Assembly: GCF_900109135.1 (NCBI RefSeq)
Contig: NZ_FNYT01000001.1
Span: 1-64,000, forward strand
Source of the DNA: Trichococcus ilyis
GTDB taxonomy: Bacteria > Bacillota > Bacilli > Lactobacillales > Aerococcaceae
DNA length: 64,000 nt
Reading direction: 5' to 3'
Each line of letters starts with the position of its first letter. The stretch's first letter is position 1. Positions 23,237-32,238 of this stretch are shown here, piece by piece. Both the position numbers and the translations under genes were made by a program. The notes under the pieces were generated by a model. That model was not told where the DNA came from. It searched no databases and worked only from the letters and a program-made list of their open reading frames with translations.

Positions 23237-25684
23237 TTGGCGAAACGAACAACTGCAAGAAAGAAAAAGAAGGCGACCGGACAAAAGATATCCTATGAGC
23301 TGATCGGCGTGCTGTTTCTGTTCAGTTCCGCTCTGGGAATCGGACAGCTTGGCTTTGCCGGCACAGCTTTGGCGAATTTTTTCCGTTTTTTCGTCGGCGA
23401 AACCTATCCGCTCAGTCTGGCCCTGTTTGGTGCTTACGGGCTGTATCTGATCTTAAGAGGGAAGGAGCCCAAAGTTAGAAAAAATTGGCTGATCAGCGGT
23501 TTTCTGTTGTATTCGGCGGCATTGCTCTATCTTCACGCGCAAGCATTCGAAGACGTCCTCACTGAGGGCGCGTCGGTCATTTCCGTCACACTGGCCCGTT
23601 TTTTGGTCGATGTCAGGCAAGCGGACACAGCTTCAGAAATGGGTGGGGGTCTGATCGGGGCAGCCTTTTACACAGCGACCCATTTTTTGGTTTCACAATG
23701 GGGAACCTACATCATGATCGGCCTGCTGGCGTTTTTTGGCTTGGCGATACTGTTCGGGTTTACGACGCATGACGTCATGGAAGTCGTGCGCAAAGCTGCT
23801 TTGCTTTTCGGACACAACAGCAAACGCGCAGTGCTTTTCACGAAAGACAAGGTGGCGAGTTCGATCATTGAGTCGAAAACAGTGAAGAAACCCACCAAAT
23901 CCGATCGCCTGCCGGCCGACAAGAAACCCTCTCTGGTCGAGAAAGCCAAAAATCAGATCCGGAGCGAATCGGCAGCGGATAAATTGATGAAGGAAGAGGC
24001 AGAGGCTGTGAAGGCTTCAACAAATAAGATTTCCAGCGAAAAAGAACGGGAACCCGTGCAGCTGAAAATCGACAGTTTCCAGAAGCAACTGGAAAAGGCG
24101 GCCGAGCACAAAGCTGCTGACGTCGAAAAGAGAACGAACGGGGAAGTGCCGGAACAGGCAAGAACCGAACCTGCCGCCGGTGACGAAGATACTAACGGCG
24201 AGCTGGAGTTCGAAATCACCGCTGAGCAGGAGAACCGGGATTACCGCCTGCCGCCGGTCACCTTGCTGAACGAAATCAAACCAATCGATCAATCGAATGA
24301 ATATGCGACGATCGAAAAAAATGTCAAGAAGCTGGAAGAAACGTTCGCCAGTTTTGGCGTGGAGGCCAAGGTGACGAAAGCAAACCTCGGACCGGCTGTG
24401 ACAAAGTATGAAGTTCAGCCCGCTGTCGGAGTCAAAGTCAGCAAAATCGTCAATCTGAATGATGACTTGGCCTTAGCCTTGGCGGCAAAAGATATCCGGA
24501 TCGAGGCGCCGATTCCCGGAAAATCCTTCATCGGCATAGAAGTGCCGAACAGCGACATCAGTGTCGTATCGTTCCGGGATGTCATGGAGGGACAGAAGCA
24601 TACGGACAAACTGCTGGAAGTTCCGTTGGGCCGGGACATTTCCGGAGTTGTCCAAAGCGCAAATCTGACGAAGATGCCGCATCTGCTGATCGCCGGCGCA
24701 ACCGGGAGCGGGAAATCCGTCTGCATCAACGGCATCATCACAAGCATCCTGATGAAAGCCAAGCCGAACGAAGTGAAGATGATGATGATCGATCCGAAAA
24801 TGGTGGAACTGAACGTCTATAACGGCATTCCGCATCTGCTGACGCCAGTTGTCACCAATCCCCGCAAAGCGGCGCAGGCGCTCCACAAGGTCGTGGCCGA
24901 GATGGAAAGAAGGTATGAATTGTTTGCCGGAACCGGCATGCGCAATATCGACGGCTACAACAACCTGATAGTCGAGTACAACCTGGAGAACGGTGAAAAT
25001 AATCCTACTTTGCCGTACATCGTGGTCATCGTGGATGAGTTGGCCGACCTGATGATGGTCGCCAGCAACGAGGTCGAAGACGCGATCACCAGACTGGCAC
25101 AGATGGCGCGGGCTGCCGGGATCCACATGATTCTGGCCACCCAACGGCCAAGCGTGGATGTCATCACGGGCATCATCAAAGCGAATGTGCCTTCCCGGAT
25201 CGCGTTTGCCGTATCCAGCTCGATCGATTCCAGAACGATAATCGACGGCGCAGGAGCGGAGAAGCTGCTGGGCAGAGGCGACATGCTCTTCCGCCCCATG
25301 GGTGAAAACAAACCGATCCGCGTGCAAGGGGCATTCATTTCCGACGCAGAAGTGGAGCACATTGTCACCTTCGTCAAAAATCAGCAAGAAGCGAACTATG
25401 TCGAGGAAATGATGCCGACCGAAACCGTGGCAGATACTGGCGAAGAACCGGAGGACGAACTCTTTGGCGAAGCTGTGGAATTCATCAGAACGGATGAGAC
25501 AGCAAGCATCTCCAAACTGCAGCGGAGATTCCGGATCGGCTACAACCGGGCAGCGCGTCTGATCGACGAGATGGAAGCGAGAGGGATTGTGGGGCCGGCT
25601 GACGGAAGCAAGCCAAGGAAAGTGAACATTAATGAGGATATTTATGAAAATAATGCGGATATTCCTTTTGATTCTGAGATATAG
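23237..25684 (+). CDS. ftsK: DNA translocase FtsK/SpoIIIE
   Basis: An 815-residue motor that moves chromosomal DNA through the closing septum. Four N-terminal membrane helices (about 15-180) are followed by a charged, low-complexity linker (about 215-330) and the RecA-like motor. Walker A is GATGSGKS at 487-494 and Walker B is [13 protein letters not shown]. The C-terminal gamma winged helix (about 745-805: [20 protein letters not shown]) reads the KOPS/SRS orienting sequences. Translation starts at TTG with AAAGGAGC 9 bases upstream. The basic N-terminus ([14 protein letters not shown]) is typical. It is monocistronic by spacing. Confidence 0.96.
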   Translation: MAKRTTARKKKKATGQKISYELIGVLFLFSSALGIGQLGFAGTALANFFRFFVGETYPLSLALFGAYGLYLILRGKEPKVRKNWLISGFLLYSAALLYLHAQAFEDVLTEGASVISVTLARFLVDVRQADTASEMGGGLIGAAFYTATHFLVSQWGTYIMIGLLAFFGLAILFGFTTHDVMEVVRKAALLFGHNSKRAVLFTKDKVASSIIESKTVKKPTKSDRLPADKKPSLVEKAKNQIRSESAADKLMKEEAEAVKASTNKISSEKEREPVQLKIDSFQKQLEKAAEHKAADVEKRTNGEVPEQARTEPAAGDEDTNGELEFEITAEQENRDYRLPPVTLLNEIKPIDQSNEYATIEKNVKKLEETFASFGVEAKVTKANLGPAVTKYEVQPAVGVKVSKIVNLNDDLALALAAKDIRIEAPIPGKSFIGIEVPNSDISVVSFRDVMEGQKHTDKLLEVPLGRDISGVVQSANLTKMPHLLIAGATGSGKSVCINGIITSILMKAKPNEVKMMMIDPKMVELNVYNGIPHLLTPVVTNPRKAAQALHKVVAEMERRYELFAGTGMRNIDGYNNLIVEYNLENGENNPTLPYIVVIVDELADLMMVASNEVEDAITRLAQMARAAGIHMILATQRPSVDVITGIIKANVPSRIAFAVSSSIDSRTIIDGAGAEKLLGRGDMLFRPMGENKPIRVQGAFISDAEVEHIVTFVKNQQEANYVEEMMPTETVADTGEEPEDELFGEAVEFIRTDETASISKLQRRFRIGYNRAARLIDEMEARGIVGPADGSKPRKVNINEDIYENNADIPFDSEI

Positions 25685-25793
25685 CCCAAAGCCTGCCGAC
25701 AAATATATGGATATTAAATGAAAAAACGATTACAAAAAAATCAATATGATTTATTTTTTAGAGAATACATGATATGATATTTTTTGTAAGAAG

Positions 25794-25807
25794 CTTGTAC
25801 TTACAAG
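25794..25807. promoter_or_regulatory. Inverted repeat CTTGTA-CT-TACAAG upstream of the BMP gene
   Basis: Twelve of fourteen positions are symmetric. The site lies about 30 bases before the bmp start codon and about 15 bases after a possible TATGAT -10 box (25773-25778), a place where repressors bind. A second pairing, TTGTAAG (25784-25790) with CTTACAA (25800-25806), makes an overlapping hairpin possible. Confidence 0.45.
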
Positions 25808-25837
25808 TTCATAAAATTGAAGTTTATTGGAGGGGTC

Positions 25838-26929
25838 ATGGTGAAGAAGCAAAAATATGTTAGTTTATTGGCATTGGGTTTAGGTGTCAGCACCATCCTG
25901 GCGGCATGCGGCGGAAGCGGCGACACGGCTGACAGCAGCGCGACAGGGTCGAGCACAGCAGAGGGAACAGACGATAACTTCACTATTGCGATGGTTACCG
26001 ACGTCGGCGGCGTGGATGACAAATCATTCAACCAAAGCGCTTGGGAAGGCCTTGTCGCATGGGGAGAAGAGAACGGCAAAGCAAAAGGGATCGATGGATA
26101 CGACTATATCCAATCCAATGCCGACTCGGAATTTGTGACAAACTTGAACACTGCCGTAAACAGTAATTTTGACCTTGTATTTGGTATCGGATATAAATTG
26201 AAATCCGCGATGCAGGATGTGGCAGCCCAGAACCCGGATACAATGTTCGCCATCATCGATGACGTGATCGAAGGCGAAAATACGGTTTCCGTCTCGTTCA
26301 AGGACAATGAAGCTGCATTCTTGGCGGGTGTCGCTGCTGCCAAAACCACTAAAACCAACCAATTAGGATTCATCGGCGGGCAAGAGAGCGTCGTCATCGA
26401 TCGCTTTGAAGCCGGCTTCATAGCTGGTGCACAATCAGTCAATCCTGACGTTGATGTCAAAGTCGAGTATGTCGGCTCATTCGGCGATGCTGCCGGCGGA
26501 AAATCAAAAGCTGCAGCGATGTATGCGAGCGGCATCGATGTCATCTACCAAGCTGCTGGAGATTCAGGGAATGGCGTCTTCTCCGAAGCGAAAGATATCG
26601 TAAAAGCGGATCCTTCAAAAGAAATTTGGGTCATCGGTGTTGACCGTGACCAAACTGAGGAAGGCTTGTTGACTCTTGAAGACGGCACTGAAAGAAACCT
26701 GACCTTGACTTCGACTTTGAAGGGTGTGGGCACTGCGGCTAAGGATATCGCAACCTTGGCAATGAACGGTGAATTCCCGGGAGGAGAAGTGTTGACGTTC
26801 GGGCTGGCTGAAAAAGGCGTCGATTTGACTGACGGCCAATTGAGCGCTGATGCATTGGCTGCTGTCGAGGAAGCGAAGACACAAATTTTGGAAGGAACGT
26901 TGACGGTTCCTGAATCCCCAGAAAACTGA
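25838..26929 (+). CDS. BMP family substrate-binding lipoprotein (nucleoside ABC importer)
   Basis: A 363-residue surface lipoprotein. The signal peptide ends in lipobox LAAC, followed by a Gly/Ser/Thr-rich linker. The BMP/Med domain begins at about residue 45 with FTIAMVTDVGGVDDKSFNQS, and continues with the NPDTMFAIIDD and VIGVDRDQ motifs. Members such as PnrA, TmpC and BmpA bind purine or pyrimidine nucleosides. The ATG at 25838 has GGAGGGG upstream; the adjacent GTG is also possible. The ABC ATPase and two permeases follow after a 273-base gap with two hairpins. This gives the receptor gene a separately adjustable output, as is common for binding-protein importers. Confidence 0.93.
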   Translation: MVKKQKYVSLLALGLGVSTILAACGGSGDTADSSATGSSTAEGTDDNFTIAMVTDVGGVDDKSFNQSAWEGLVAWGEENGKAKGIDGYDYIQSNADSEFVTNLNTAVNSNFDLVFGIGYKLKSAMQDVAAQNPDTMFAIIDDVIEGENTVSVSFKDNEAAFLAGVAAAKTTKTNQLGFIGGQESVVIDRFEAGFIAGAQSVNPDVDVKVEYVGSFGDAAGGKSKAAAMYASGIDVIYQAAGDSGNGVFSEAKDIVKADPSKEIWVIGVDRDQTEEGLLTLEDGTERNLTLTSTLKGVGTAAKDIATLAMNGEFPGGEVLTFGLAEKGVDLTDGQLSADALAAVEEAKTQILEGTLTVPESPEN

Positions 26930-26950
26930 TCATCATTTAAATTTTAAAGC

Positions 26951-26995
26951 GAAGCAACTTGATTCCGATTAGGGTATTGAGTTGCTTTTCTTTTT
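26951..26995 (+). terminator. Terminator or attenuator after the BMP gene
   Basis: GAAGCAACTTGAT can pair with ATTGAGTTGCTTTTC, followed by a T-rich tail. It lies between the receptor gene and the rest of its operon, so partial termination would raise receptor over transporter levels. Confidence 0.75.
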
Positions 26996-27004
26996 CCGCA
27001 AGGC

Positions 27005-27031
27005 TTATCCGGAAGGGTTGGTTCCGGATAA
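27005..27031. repeat. Perfect 10-bp inverted repeat (hairpin) in the BMP-ABC gap
   Basis: TTATCCGGAA and TTCCGGATAA flank a 7-base loop (GGGTTGG). No T run follows, so it is not a normal terminator. An RNA-processing or stability hairpin, or an operator, is possible. Confidence 0.7.
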
Positions 27032-27036
27032 ATGTT

Positions 27037-27071
27037 CAAACAAAAGTTTGGTTGGGGTGACAAACAAAAGT
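27037..27071. repeat. Two 11-bp direct repeats CAAACAAAAGT, 24 bases apart
   Basis: Exact copies start at 27037 and 27061. They lie just before a perfect TATAAT (27094-27099) and about 130 bases before the ABC ATPase start. The arrangement would suit a regulator bound on one face of the helix upstream of an internal promoter. Confidence 0.5.
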
Positions 27072-27093
27072 GGCTAGGATTTTTGAAATACTT

Positions 27094-27099
27094 TATAAT
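27094..27099 (+). promoter_or_regulatory. Candidate internal promoter (-10) before the nucleoside ABC genes
   Basis: Perfect TATAAT about 100 bases before the ATPase gene. The -35 region (TGGCTA at 27071-27076) is weak. Confidence 0.4.
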
Positions 27100-27202
27100 G
27101 GTAGTGAAATGGTGTTTTACGGTATTCTATTTTTTTATAGGCGTGTCTCACTGCTGCATGAGGGAATTCATGCTTTCAATTTTAGTAAGGGGTGGAATCA
27201 GC

Positions 27203-28777
27203 ATGACAGAAGAAAACTATGTCATCGAGATGCTCGGCGTGACAAAAGCTTTCGGCAATTATAAAGCGAATGATGACATTTTTCTCAATTTGAAAAAGGG
27301 TGAAATTCACGCTTTGTTGGGGGAAAATGGCGCGGGCAAGTCGACTTTGATGAACATTCTGTCCGGTCTTTTGGAACCGACCAGCGGGACGATCAAAGTG
27401 AAAGGGCAGGAAGTCAAAATCAGTTCTCCGGGTATCGCCGACAAATTGGGAATCGGGATGGTGCACCAACATTTTATGCTGGTCAAAGACTTCACCGTTA
27501 CAGAAAATATCGTCTTGGGCAGTGAACCAAGCAAATTCGGCGTCCTGAACAAAAAAGCGGCCGCTGGTGTGATTGCGGATCTATCCAATAAATATCGTTT
27601 GGCGGTAAATCCCTCCGCCAAAATCGAAGACATTACCGTCGGAATGCAGCAAAGGGTCGAAATCCTGAAAACTCTGTACCGCGGTGCGGACATCCTCATT
27701 TTTGACGAACCGACAGCGGTATTGACACCGCAGGAAATCGATGAATTGATGTCCATCATGAAGGAATTGACGAAAGAAGGAAAATCCATCATCCTGATCA
27801 CGCATAAATTGGATGAAATCAAAGCCGTGGCTGACCGTTGCACCGTTATCCGCAAGGGCAAAAGCATCGGGACCGTCGACGTGAAGCGGACATCCCAGCA
27901 AGAACTGGCTGATATGATGGTGGGGCGCTCCGTTCTGTTCCGGACAGTCAAAAAACCTTCGCAGCCGAAGCAGGCTGTTTTGGAGATTGAAGGCTTGACG
28001 GTCAAGGAAAGCCGCGGTCTGGAAGCGGTGCGTAACCTGAATCTTACTGTGCGGGCAGGCGAAATCGTCGGCATCGCCGGGATCGATGGGAACGGTCAGA
28101 GCGAATTGATCCAGGCCATCACTGGCTTGCGCAAGGCCGAGAGCGGAACCATCAGGCTGAACGGAGAAGCCATCACAAACTTGGCTCCGCGCAAAATCAC
28201 CGAGGCAGGCTTGGGGCATATCCCTGAGGACCGGCAAAAGTTTGGCCTGATCCTTCCGATGCGTTTGGACGAGAATATCGCTTTGCAGACTTATTATCAG
28301 GAACCCTACAGCAAAAACAGCTTCCTGAACGATAAAGCAATCGAGAACCACGCGATCGAACTGATCAGAGAGTTTGACGTTCGGACACAAAGCGAGAAGT
28401 CGACAGCGGGTTCGTTATCCGGGGGGAATCAACAGAAAGCGATCATTGCCAGGGAAGTCGATCGGAATCCTTCCTTGTTGATTGCTGCCCAACCAACCCG
28501 AGGGCTGGATGTAGGCGCGATCGAATTCATCCATAAACGCTTGATCGAGCAGAGGGACAAAGATAAAGCGGTCCTTTTGATGAGTTTCGAATTGGATGAG
28601 ATCCTCAATCTGTCCGATATCATCGCCGTGATGTTCGAGGGTGAAATAGTGGCTTATGTCAAGCCGGATGAAACCTCCGAGCAGGAACTGGGATTACTGA
28701 TGGCCGGCTCTTCTTTGGAAAAGGCCAGGGAGGAATTGGAAAAAAACAAAGAGGAGGAGGCGGGCATTCATGGGTAA
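27203..28777 (+). CDS. ABC transporter ATP-binding protein, nucleoside importer (two ATPase domains)
   Basis: A 524-residue protein with two ATPase domains, like YufO/NupO and sugar-importer RbsA. The first domain has GENGAGKST and the degenerate signature TVGMQQRVEILK with ILIFDEPTAVL. The second has a degenerate P-loop (GIDGNGQSE) and a normal signature SGGNQQKAI. The ATG at 27203 is chosen because AAGGGGTGG lies 7 bases upstream; the frame is open 57 codons further but that part looks non-coding. It powers the two permeases that follow; the first overlaps its stop by 8 bases. Confidence 0.95.
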   Translation: MTEENYVIEMLGVTKAFGNYKANDDIFLNLKKGEIHALLGENGAGKSTLMNILSGLLEPTSGTIKVKGQEVKISSPGIADKLGIGMVHQHFMLVKDFTVTENIVLGSEPSKFGVLNKKAAAGVIADLSNKYRLAVNPSAKIEDITVGMQQRVEILKTLYRGADILIFDEPTAVLTPQEIDELMSIMKELTKEGKSIILITHKLDEIKAVADRCTVIRKGKSIGTVDVKRTSQQELADMMVGRSVLFRTVKKPSQPKQAVLEIEGLTVKESRGLEAVRNLNLTVRAGEIVGIAGIDGNGQSELIQAITGLRKAESGTIRLNGEAITNLAPRKITEAGLGHIPEDRQKFGLILPMRLDENIALQTYYQEPYSKNSFLNDKAIENHAIELIREFDVRTQSEKSTAGSLSGGNQQKAIIAREVDRNPSLLIAAQPTRGLDVGAIEFIHKRLIEQRDKDKAVLLMSFELDEILNLSDIIAVMFEGEIVAYVKPDETSEQELGLLMAGSSLEKAREELEKNKEEEAGIHG

Positions 28778-29843
28778 TCAACAAGGAACCACTCGCATCC
28801 AAGGGATCGTCGTCCCTTTGCTTTCAGTCATTTTGGGGTTGTTGATCGGTGCGGTCGTCATGTGGTCGTTCGGTTATGATGCTTTCGCGGGTTATTCGGC
28901 AATGCTGAGGGGAGCATTCGGCTCTCCGTTTTACGTGGGTGAATTGCTGCGGGAAGCTACCCCGCTGATTCTGGTCGCGTTAGGTTTTGCGGTAGCCAAT
29001 ACGGCGGGGTTCTTCAACATCGGTGTGGCGGGTCAAACCCTATTCGGGTGGCTTGCTTCCGTAAGCGTTGCGCAGATGCTGCCTGAACTGCCGAAAATGC
29101 TGTTATTGCCTTTATGCATTTTGGCGGGAATAGCGGCCGGCGCTCTGTGGGCGGGTATTGCTGGGGTCTTGCGGGCTTATTTCAACACCAGCGAAGTAAT
29201 CGTCACCATCATGCTGAACCACACAGCCCTATACATCAATAATCACATCGTAAGGAATGTTTTGACGGAATCAGGGGATTCCACGCCCAGAATCACGGCA
29301 AACGCCAGCTTGAGGGTGCCGCTTCTGTCTGAATTGACGCGCAATTCAACGCTGCATGCCGGTATCTTCATTGCGCTGATCATGATTGCGGTGGTTTGGG
29401 TCCTGATGAAGAAAACAACGTATGGTTTTGAATTCCGTTCAGTGGGACTGAATCCGGATGCTGCCGATTATGCAGGGATGAATGCCAAGAAAAACATCAT
29501 TTCGGCCATGCTGATCAGTGGCGGTCTGGCAGGATTGGGCGGTGCGATGGAAGGCTTGGGTAATTTCCAGAACATGTTTGTTCAAGGTGCGATGCCCGCC
29601 GTCGGATTTGACGGCATGGCGGTAGCCTTATTGGGCATCGGCAGCCCGATCGGCATCCTGTTTGCTGCACTTCTGTTCAGTACCCTGAAAATCGGGGGAA
29701 CAAGCATGCCGCTTATGTCCGGTGTCCCGGTGGAAATCGTGGATATTGTGATCGCCTCCATCATCTTCTTCGTCGGCGCGAGCTATATCATCCGCTTGTT
29801 GGTGAAAAAGCTGGCCAAAGTCAATAAAAAGGAGGTGGCGTAA
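28770..29843 (+). CDS. ABC transporter permease, nucleoside importer (YufP/NupP-like)
   Basis: A 357-residue membrane protein of the BPD_transp_2 family with eight to ten helices. Typical stretches are TPLILVALGFAVANTAGFFNIGVAGQ and the EAA-like loop SVGLNPDAADYAGMN. It overlaps the ATPase gene by 8 bases and is followed after one base by the second permease gene, so the three are translationally coupled. Together they form the pore for uptake of nucleosides delivered by the BMP lipoprotein. Confidence 0.93.
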   Translation: MGNQQGTTRIQGIVVPLLSVILGLLIGAVVMWSFGYDAFAGYSAMLRGAFGSPFYVGELLREATPLILVALGFAVANTAGFFNIGVAGQTLFGWLASVSVAQMLPELPKMLLLPLCILAGIAAGALWAGIAGVLRAYFNTSEVIVTIMLNHTALYINNHIVRNVLTESGDSTPRITANASLRVPLLSELTRNSTLHAGIFIALIMIAVVWVLMKKTTYGFEFRSVGLNPDAADYAGMNAKKNIISAMLISGGLAGLGGAMEGLGNFQNMFVQGAMPAVGFDGMAVALLGIGSPIGILFAALLFSTLKIGGTSMPLMSGVPVEIVDIVIASIIFFVGASYIIRLLVKKLAKVNKKEVA

Positions 29844-29844
29844 G

Positions 29845-30804
29845 ATGGATCTGTTGGCTATTCTTTCGATAATCGTATCTTCTGCCCTGATCTATTCGGC
29901 ACCACTCATTTTTACCGGTTTGGGCGGAACTTTCTCCGAACGCAGCGGTATCGTCAACGTTGGGCTGGAAGGCACAATGGTCATGGGCGCATTTACTGCC
30001 ATCGTCTTCAATCTGAGCTACGCCGAAAATTGGGGCAAGCTGACACCTTGGCTTGCACTAGTGGTTGCGGGGGCTGTGGGCATCGTCTTTTCGATCCTCC
30101 ATGCGGTTGCCACCATCAATTTAAGGGCGAACCATATCGTCTCCGGAACGGTCATCAACATGCTTGCCCCGGCGCTGGCGGTATTTTTGACGAAAGTCCT
30201 CTATGAAGGAAAAGGACAAACCGCCTTCATCGTGCAGAATTTCGGGAAGACCAGTTTCCCGATATTGAAGGATATCCCGGTCATCGGTGAAATCTTCTTC
30301 ACGAACACCTCGGCTCCTGCTTATGCAGCGATCGCAACGGCACTTGTCTGCTACTTCATCATCTTCAAGACGACTTTTGGGTTGCGTTTGCGCTCAGTCG
30401 GGGAGCACCCTCAAGCCGCTGACACTTTGGGGATCAATGTCTACATGATGCGCTATGCCGGCGTGCTGATTTCCGGATTTTTGGGCGGTGTGGGCGGAGC
30501 CATCGTATCCCAGTCGATCAGTTTGAACTTTTCCGGTTCAACCATTGCCGGTCAGGGTTTCATTGCCATGGCTGCGATGATTTTCGGCAAATGGAATCCG
30601 ATCGGGGTCATGGGCGCTGCAATTTTCTTCGGCTTTGCGCAGAGCTTGGGTGTCATCGGAAGCTATATCCCGGTCATCCAGAATATCCCTTCCGTTTACC
30701 TTCAAATTGCGCCTTATGTGATCACTATCATCGTATTGGTAGGGTTCATCGGAAAATCCAGAGGTCCGGCCGCCAATGGTACGACTTACATCAAATCAAA
30801 GTAA
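29845..30804 (+). CDS. ABC transporter permease, nucleoside importer (YufQ/NupQ-like)
   Basis: A 319-residue BPD_transp_2 permease, the second half of the pore. It starts one base after the stop of the preceding permease, with AAGGAGGTGG before it. Family marks are LGGTFSERSGIVNVGLEGTM near the N-terminus and the cytoplasmic loop SVGEHPQAADTLGIN. It is the last gene of the importer operon and ends at a hairpin terminator. Substrate is inferred from the BMP receptor. Confidence 0.93.
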   Translation: MDLLAILSIIVSSALIYSAPLIFTGLGGTFSERSGIVNVGLEGTMVMGAFTAIVFNLSYAENWGKLTPWLALVVAGAVGIVFSILHAVATINLRANHIVSGTVINMLAPALAVFLTKVLYEGKGQTAFIVQNFGKTSFPILKDIPVIGEIFFTNTSAPAYAAIATALVCYFIIFKTTFGLRLRSVGEHPQAADTLGINVYMMRYAGVLISGFLGGVGGAIVSQSISLNFSGSTIAGQGFIAMAAMIFGKWNPIGVMGAAIFFGFAQSLGVIGSYIPVIQNIPSVYLQIAPYVITIIVLVGFIGKSRGPAANGTTYIKSK

Positions 30805-30821
30805 TCTTCGACAGCGGGAAG

Positions 30822-30854
30822 GGTTGGCTCAATAAGAGTCAGCCTTTTCTTTTT
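30822..30854 (+). terminator. Terminator of the nucleoside importer operon
   Basis: GGTTGGCTC pairs with GAGTCAGCC (two G-T pairs) around AATAA, followed by TTTTCTTTTT. Confidence 0.85.
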
Positions 30855-30969
30855 GCCGGGTTTTACGGAACCGTACAGTCGTTCGGGAAGGGCTTAATTG
30901 AAAAATGACCCGAACTAGAGTATAGTTTTCCCTATCGACAAACAAAATAGCTTACAGGACGTGAAATGG

Positions 30970-32238
30970 ATGGAATATACATTAAAAGAGGGCGTCACAG
31001 CCTATATCGAACCTTCCGACAAATACAAAACCGTATTGATCCAGTACAAATTCAGGACGAACTTCAGCGGAAAAACCGCAACGGAACGTTCATTAGTGAA
31101 AAATATGCTCGAAACAAACAGCAAGCGATACCCGAGCCAAAATGAGATGGACCTGAAGATGGCCAGCCTGTATGGAGCCACGTTGCATACGCAGTCGCAA
31201 CGATTCGGGAAACAGCATGTTGTGACATTGAGTCTGTCTGTCGTCAACGACAAGTTCATCGGGGGGGACGATACCCTTCTGGAAGAAGCATTCGCTTTTT
31301 TGGAAGAGATCATTTTCAGACCTAACGCTGCGGATGGCAAGTTCCATGAGAAGACGTTTCAGAGGGAAAAGGAAAATCTGAACAACTATTTCGAGTCTCT
31401 GATCGAAGACAAATCCGCATATGCGCGCACGCGGCTGAACCACGTGCTTTTTGAGGGGACGGATCAGGCTTTTCAAGGCATAGGTGATGCCGGATTCTTG
31501 AAGGAAATCTCTGCAGGCAGTCTTTATGAATGTTATGAAGAGATGATCGGATCGGACCAGCTGGATATCCTTGTTTCGGGCGATGTAGCGCCGGAACGGA
31601 TTTTGAAGATCTTGGACGCCCAGGATCTTCCGGGCAGAAGGGAAACTGCGAAAGAGGTGTTCTATTTCCGCGAAAAGACTGCAGAACCGGTCAACGCAGG
31701 CGAATCCCAGGACATCAATCAGGGCAAGTTGTTTTTCGGTTTCTCTTCACCTGTTTACTACATGAATGAGCATTATTTTGCCGGGCTGGTTTTCGATGGC
31801 TTGTTCGGGGGCTTCCCGCATTCGAAACTGTTCCAGAATGTCCGCGAGAAAGAGAGCCTGGCCTATACAGCCTCCAGCGGTTTGGACTTTCTGCGCGGCG
31901 TCATGACTGTCGGAACCGGCATCGAATTCGAGAAACGCGACCAAGTCGAAAAAATCGTTTTGGCTCAACTGCGGGATATGCAAGCGGGGGATTTCCCGGA
32001 TGAATTGATTGCTCAAACAAAAAACATGCTGATCAACCATTACAAGCAAAATGATGATTATCAGGGCAGAAGTTTGGCGAAGCAATACCAGGATATCCTG
32101 ATCATTGAAAAACCTCTTTCGCAAGAGCAGTGGATCGCCGGTTTGAATGCGGTGACGAGGGAACAGATCATTGCCGTTGCGGAAAAAATGAGTTTACAGG
32201 CGATATTTTTCTTGAAAGGCGAGGCTGCAGATGAATAA
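30970..32238 (+). CDS. M16-family peptidase-like protein lacking the zinc motif (YmfF/YfmF type)
   Basis: A 422-residue protein of the insulinase fold, two homologous M16 domains in one chain. The HxxEH zinc motif expected near the N-terminus is absent, so it is probably the inactive partner of the heterodimer with the next gene. The ATG at 30970 (AGGA about 10 bases upstream) is preferred over a GTG at 30961. The pair overlaps by 8 bases and is followed by ymfI. In current naming these are EF-P 5-aminopentanol modification-associated proteins, but their direct role in EF-P modification is not settled. Confidence 0.88.
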   Translation: MEYTLKEGVTAYIEPSDKYKTVLIQYKFRTNFSGKTATERSLVKNMLETNSKRYPSQNEMDLKMASLYGATLHTQSQRFGKQHVVTLSLSVVNDKFIGGDDTLLEEAFAFLEEIIFRPNAADGKFHEKTFQREKENLNNYFESLIEDKSAYARTRLNHVLFEGTDQAFQGIGDAGFLKEISAGSLYECYEEMIGSDQLDILVSGDVAPERILKILDAQDLPGRRETAKEVFYFREKTAEPVNAGESQDINQGKLFFGFSSPVYYMNEHYFAGLVFDGLFGGFPHSKLFQNVREKESLAYTASSGLDFLRGVMTVGTGIEFEKRDQVEKIVLAQLRDMQAGDFPDELIAQTKNMLINHYKQNDDYQGRSLAKQYQDILIIEKPLSQEQWIAGLNAVTREQIIAVAEKMSLQAIFFLKGEAADE

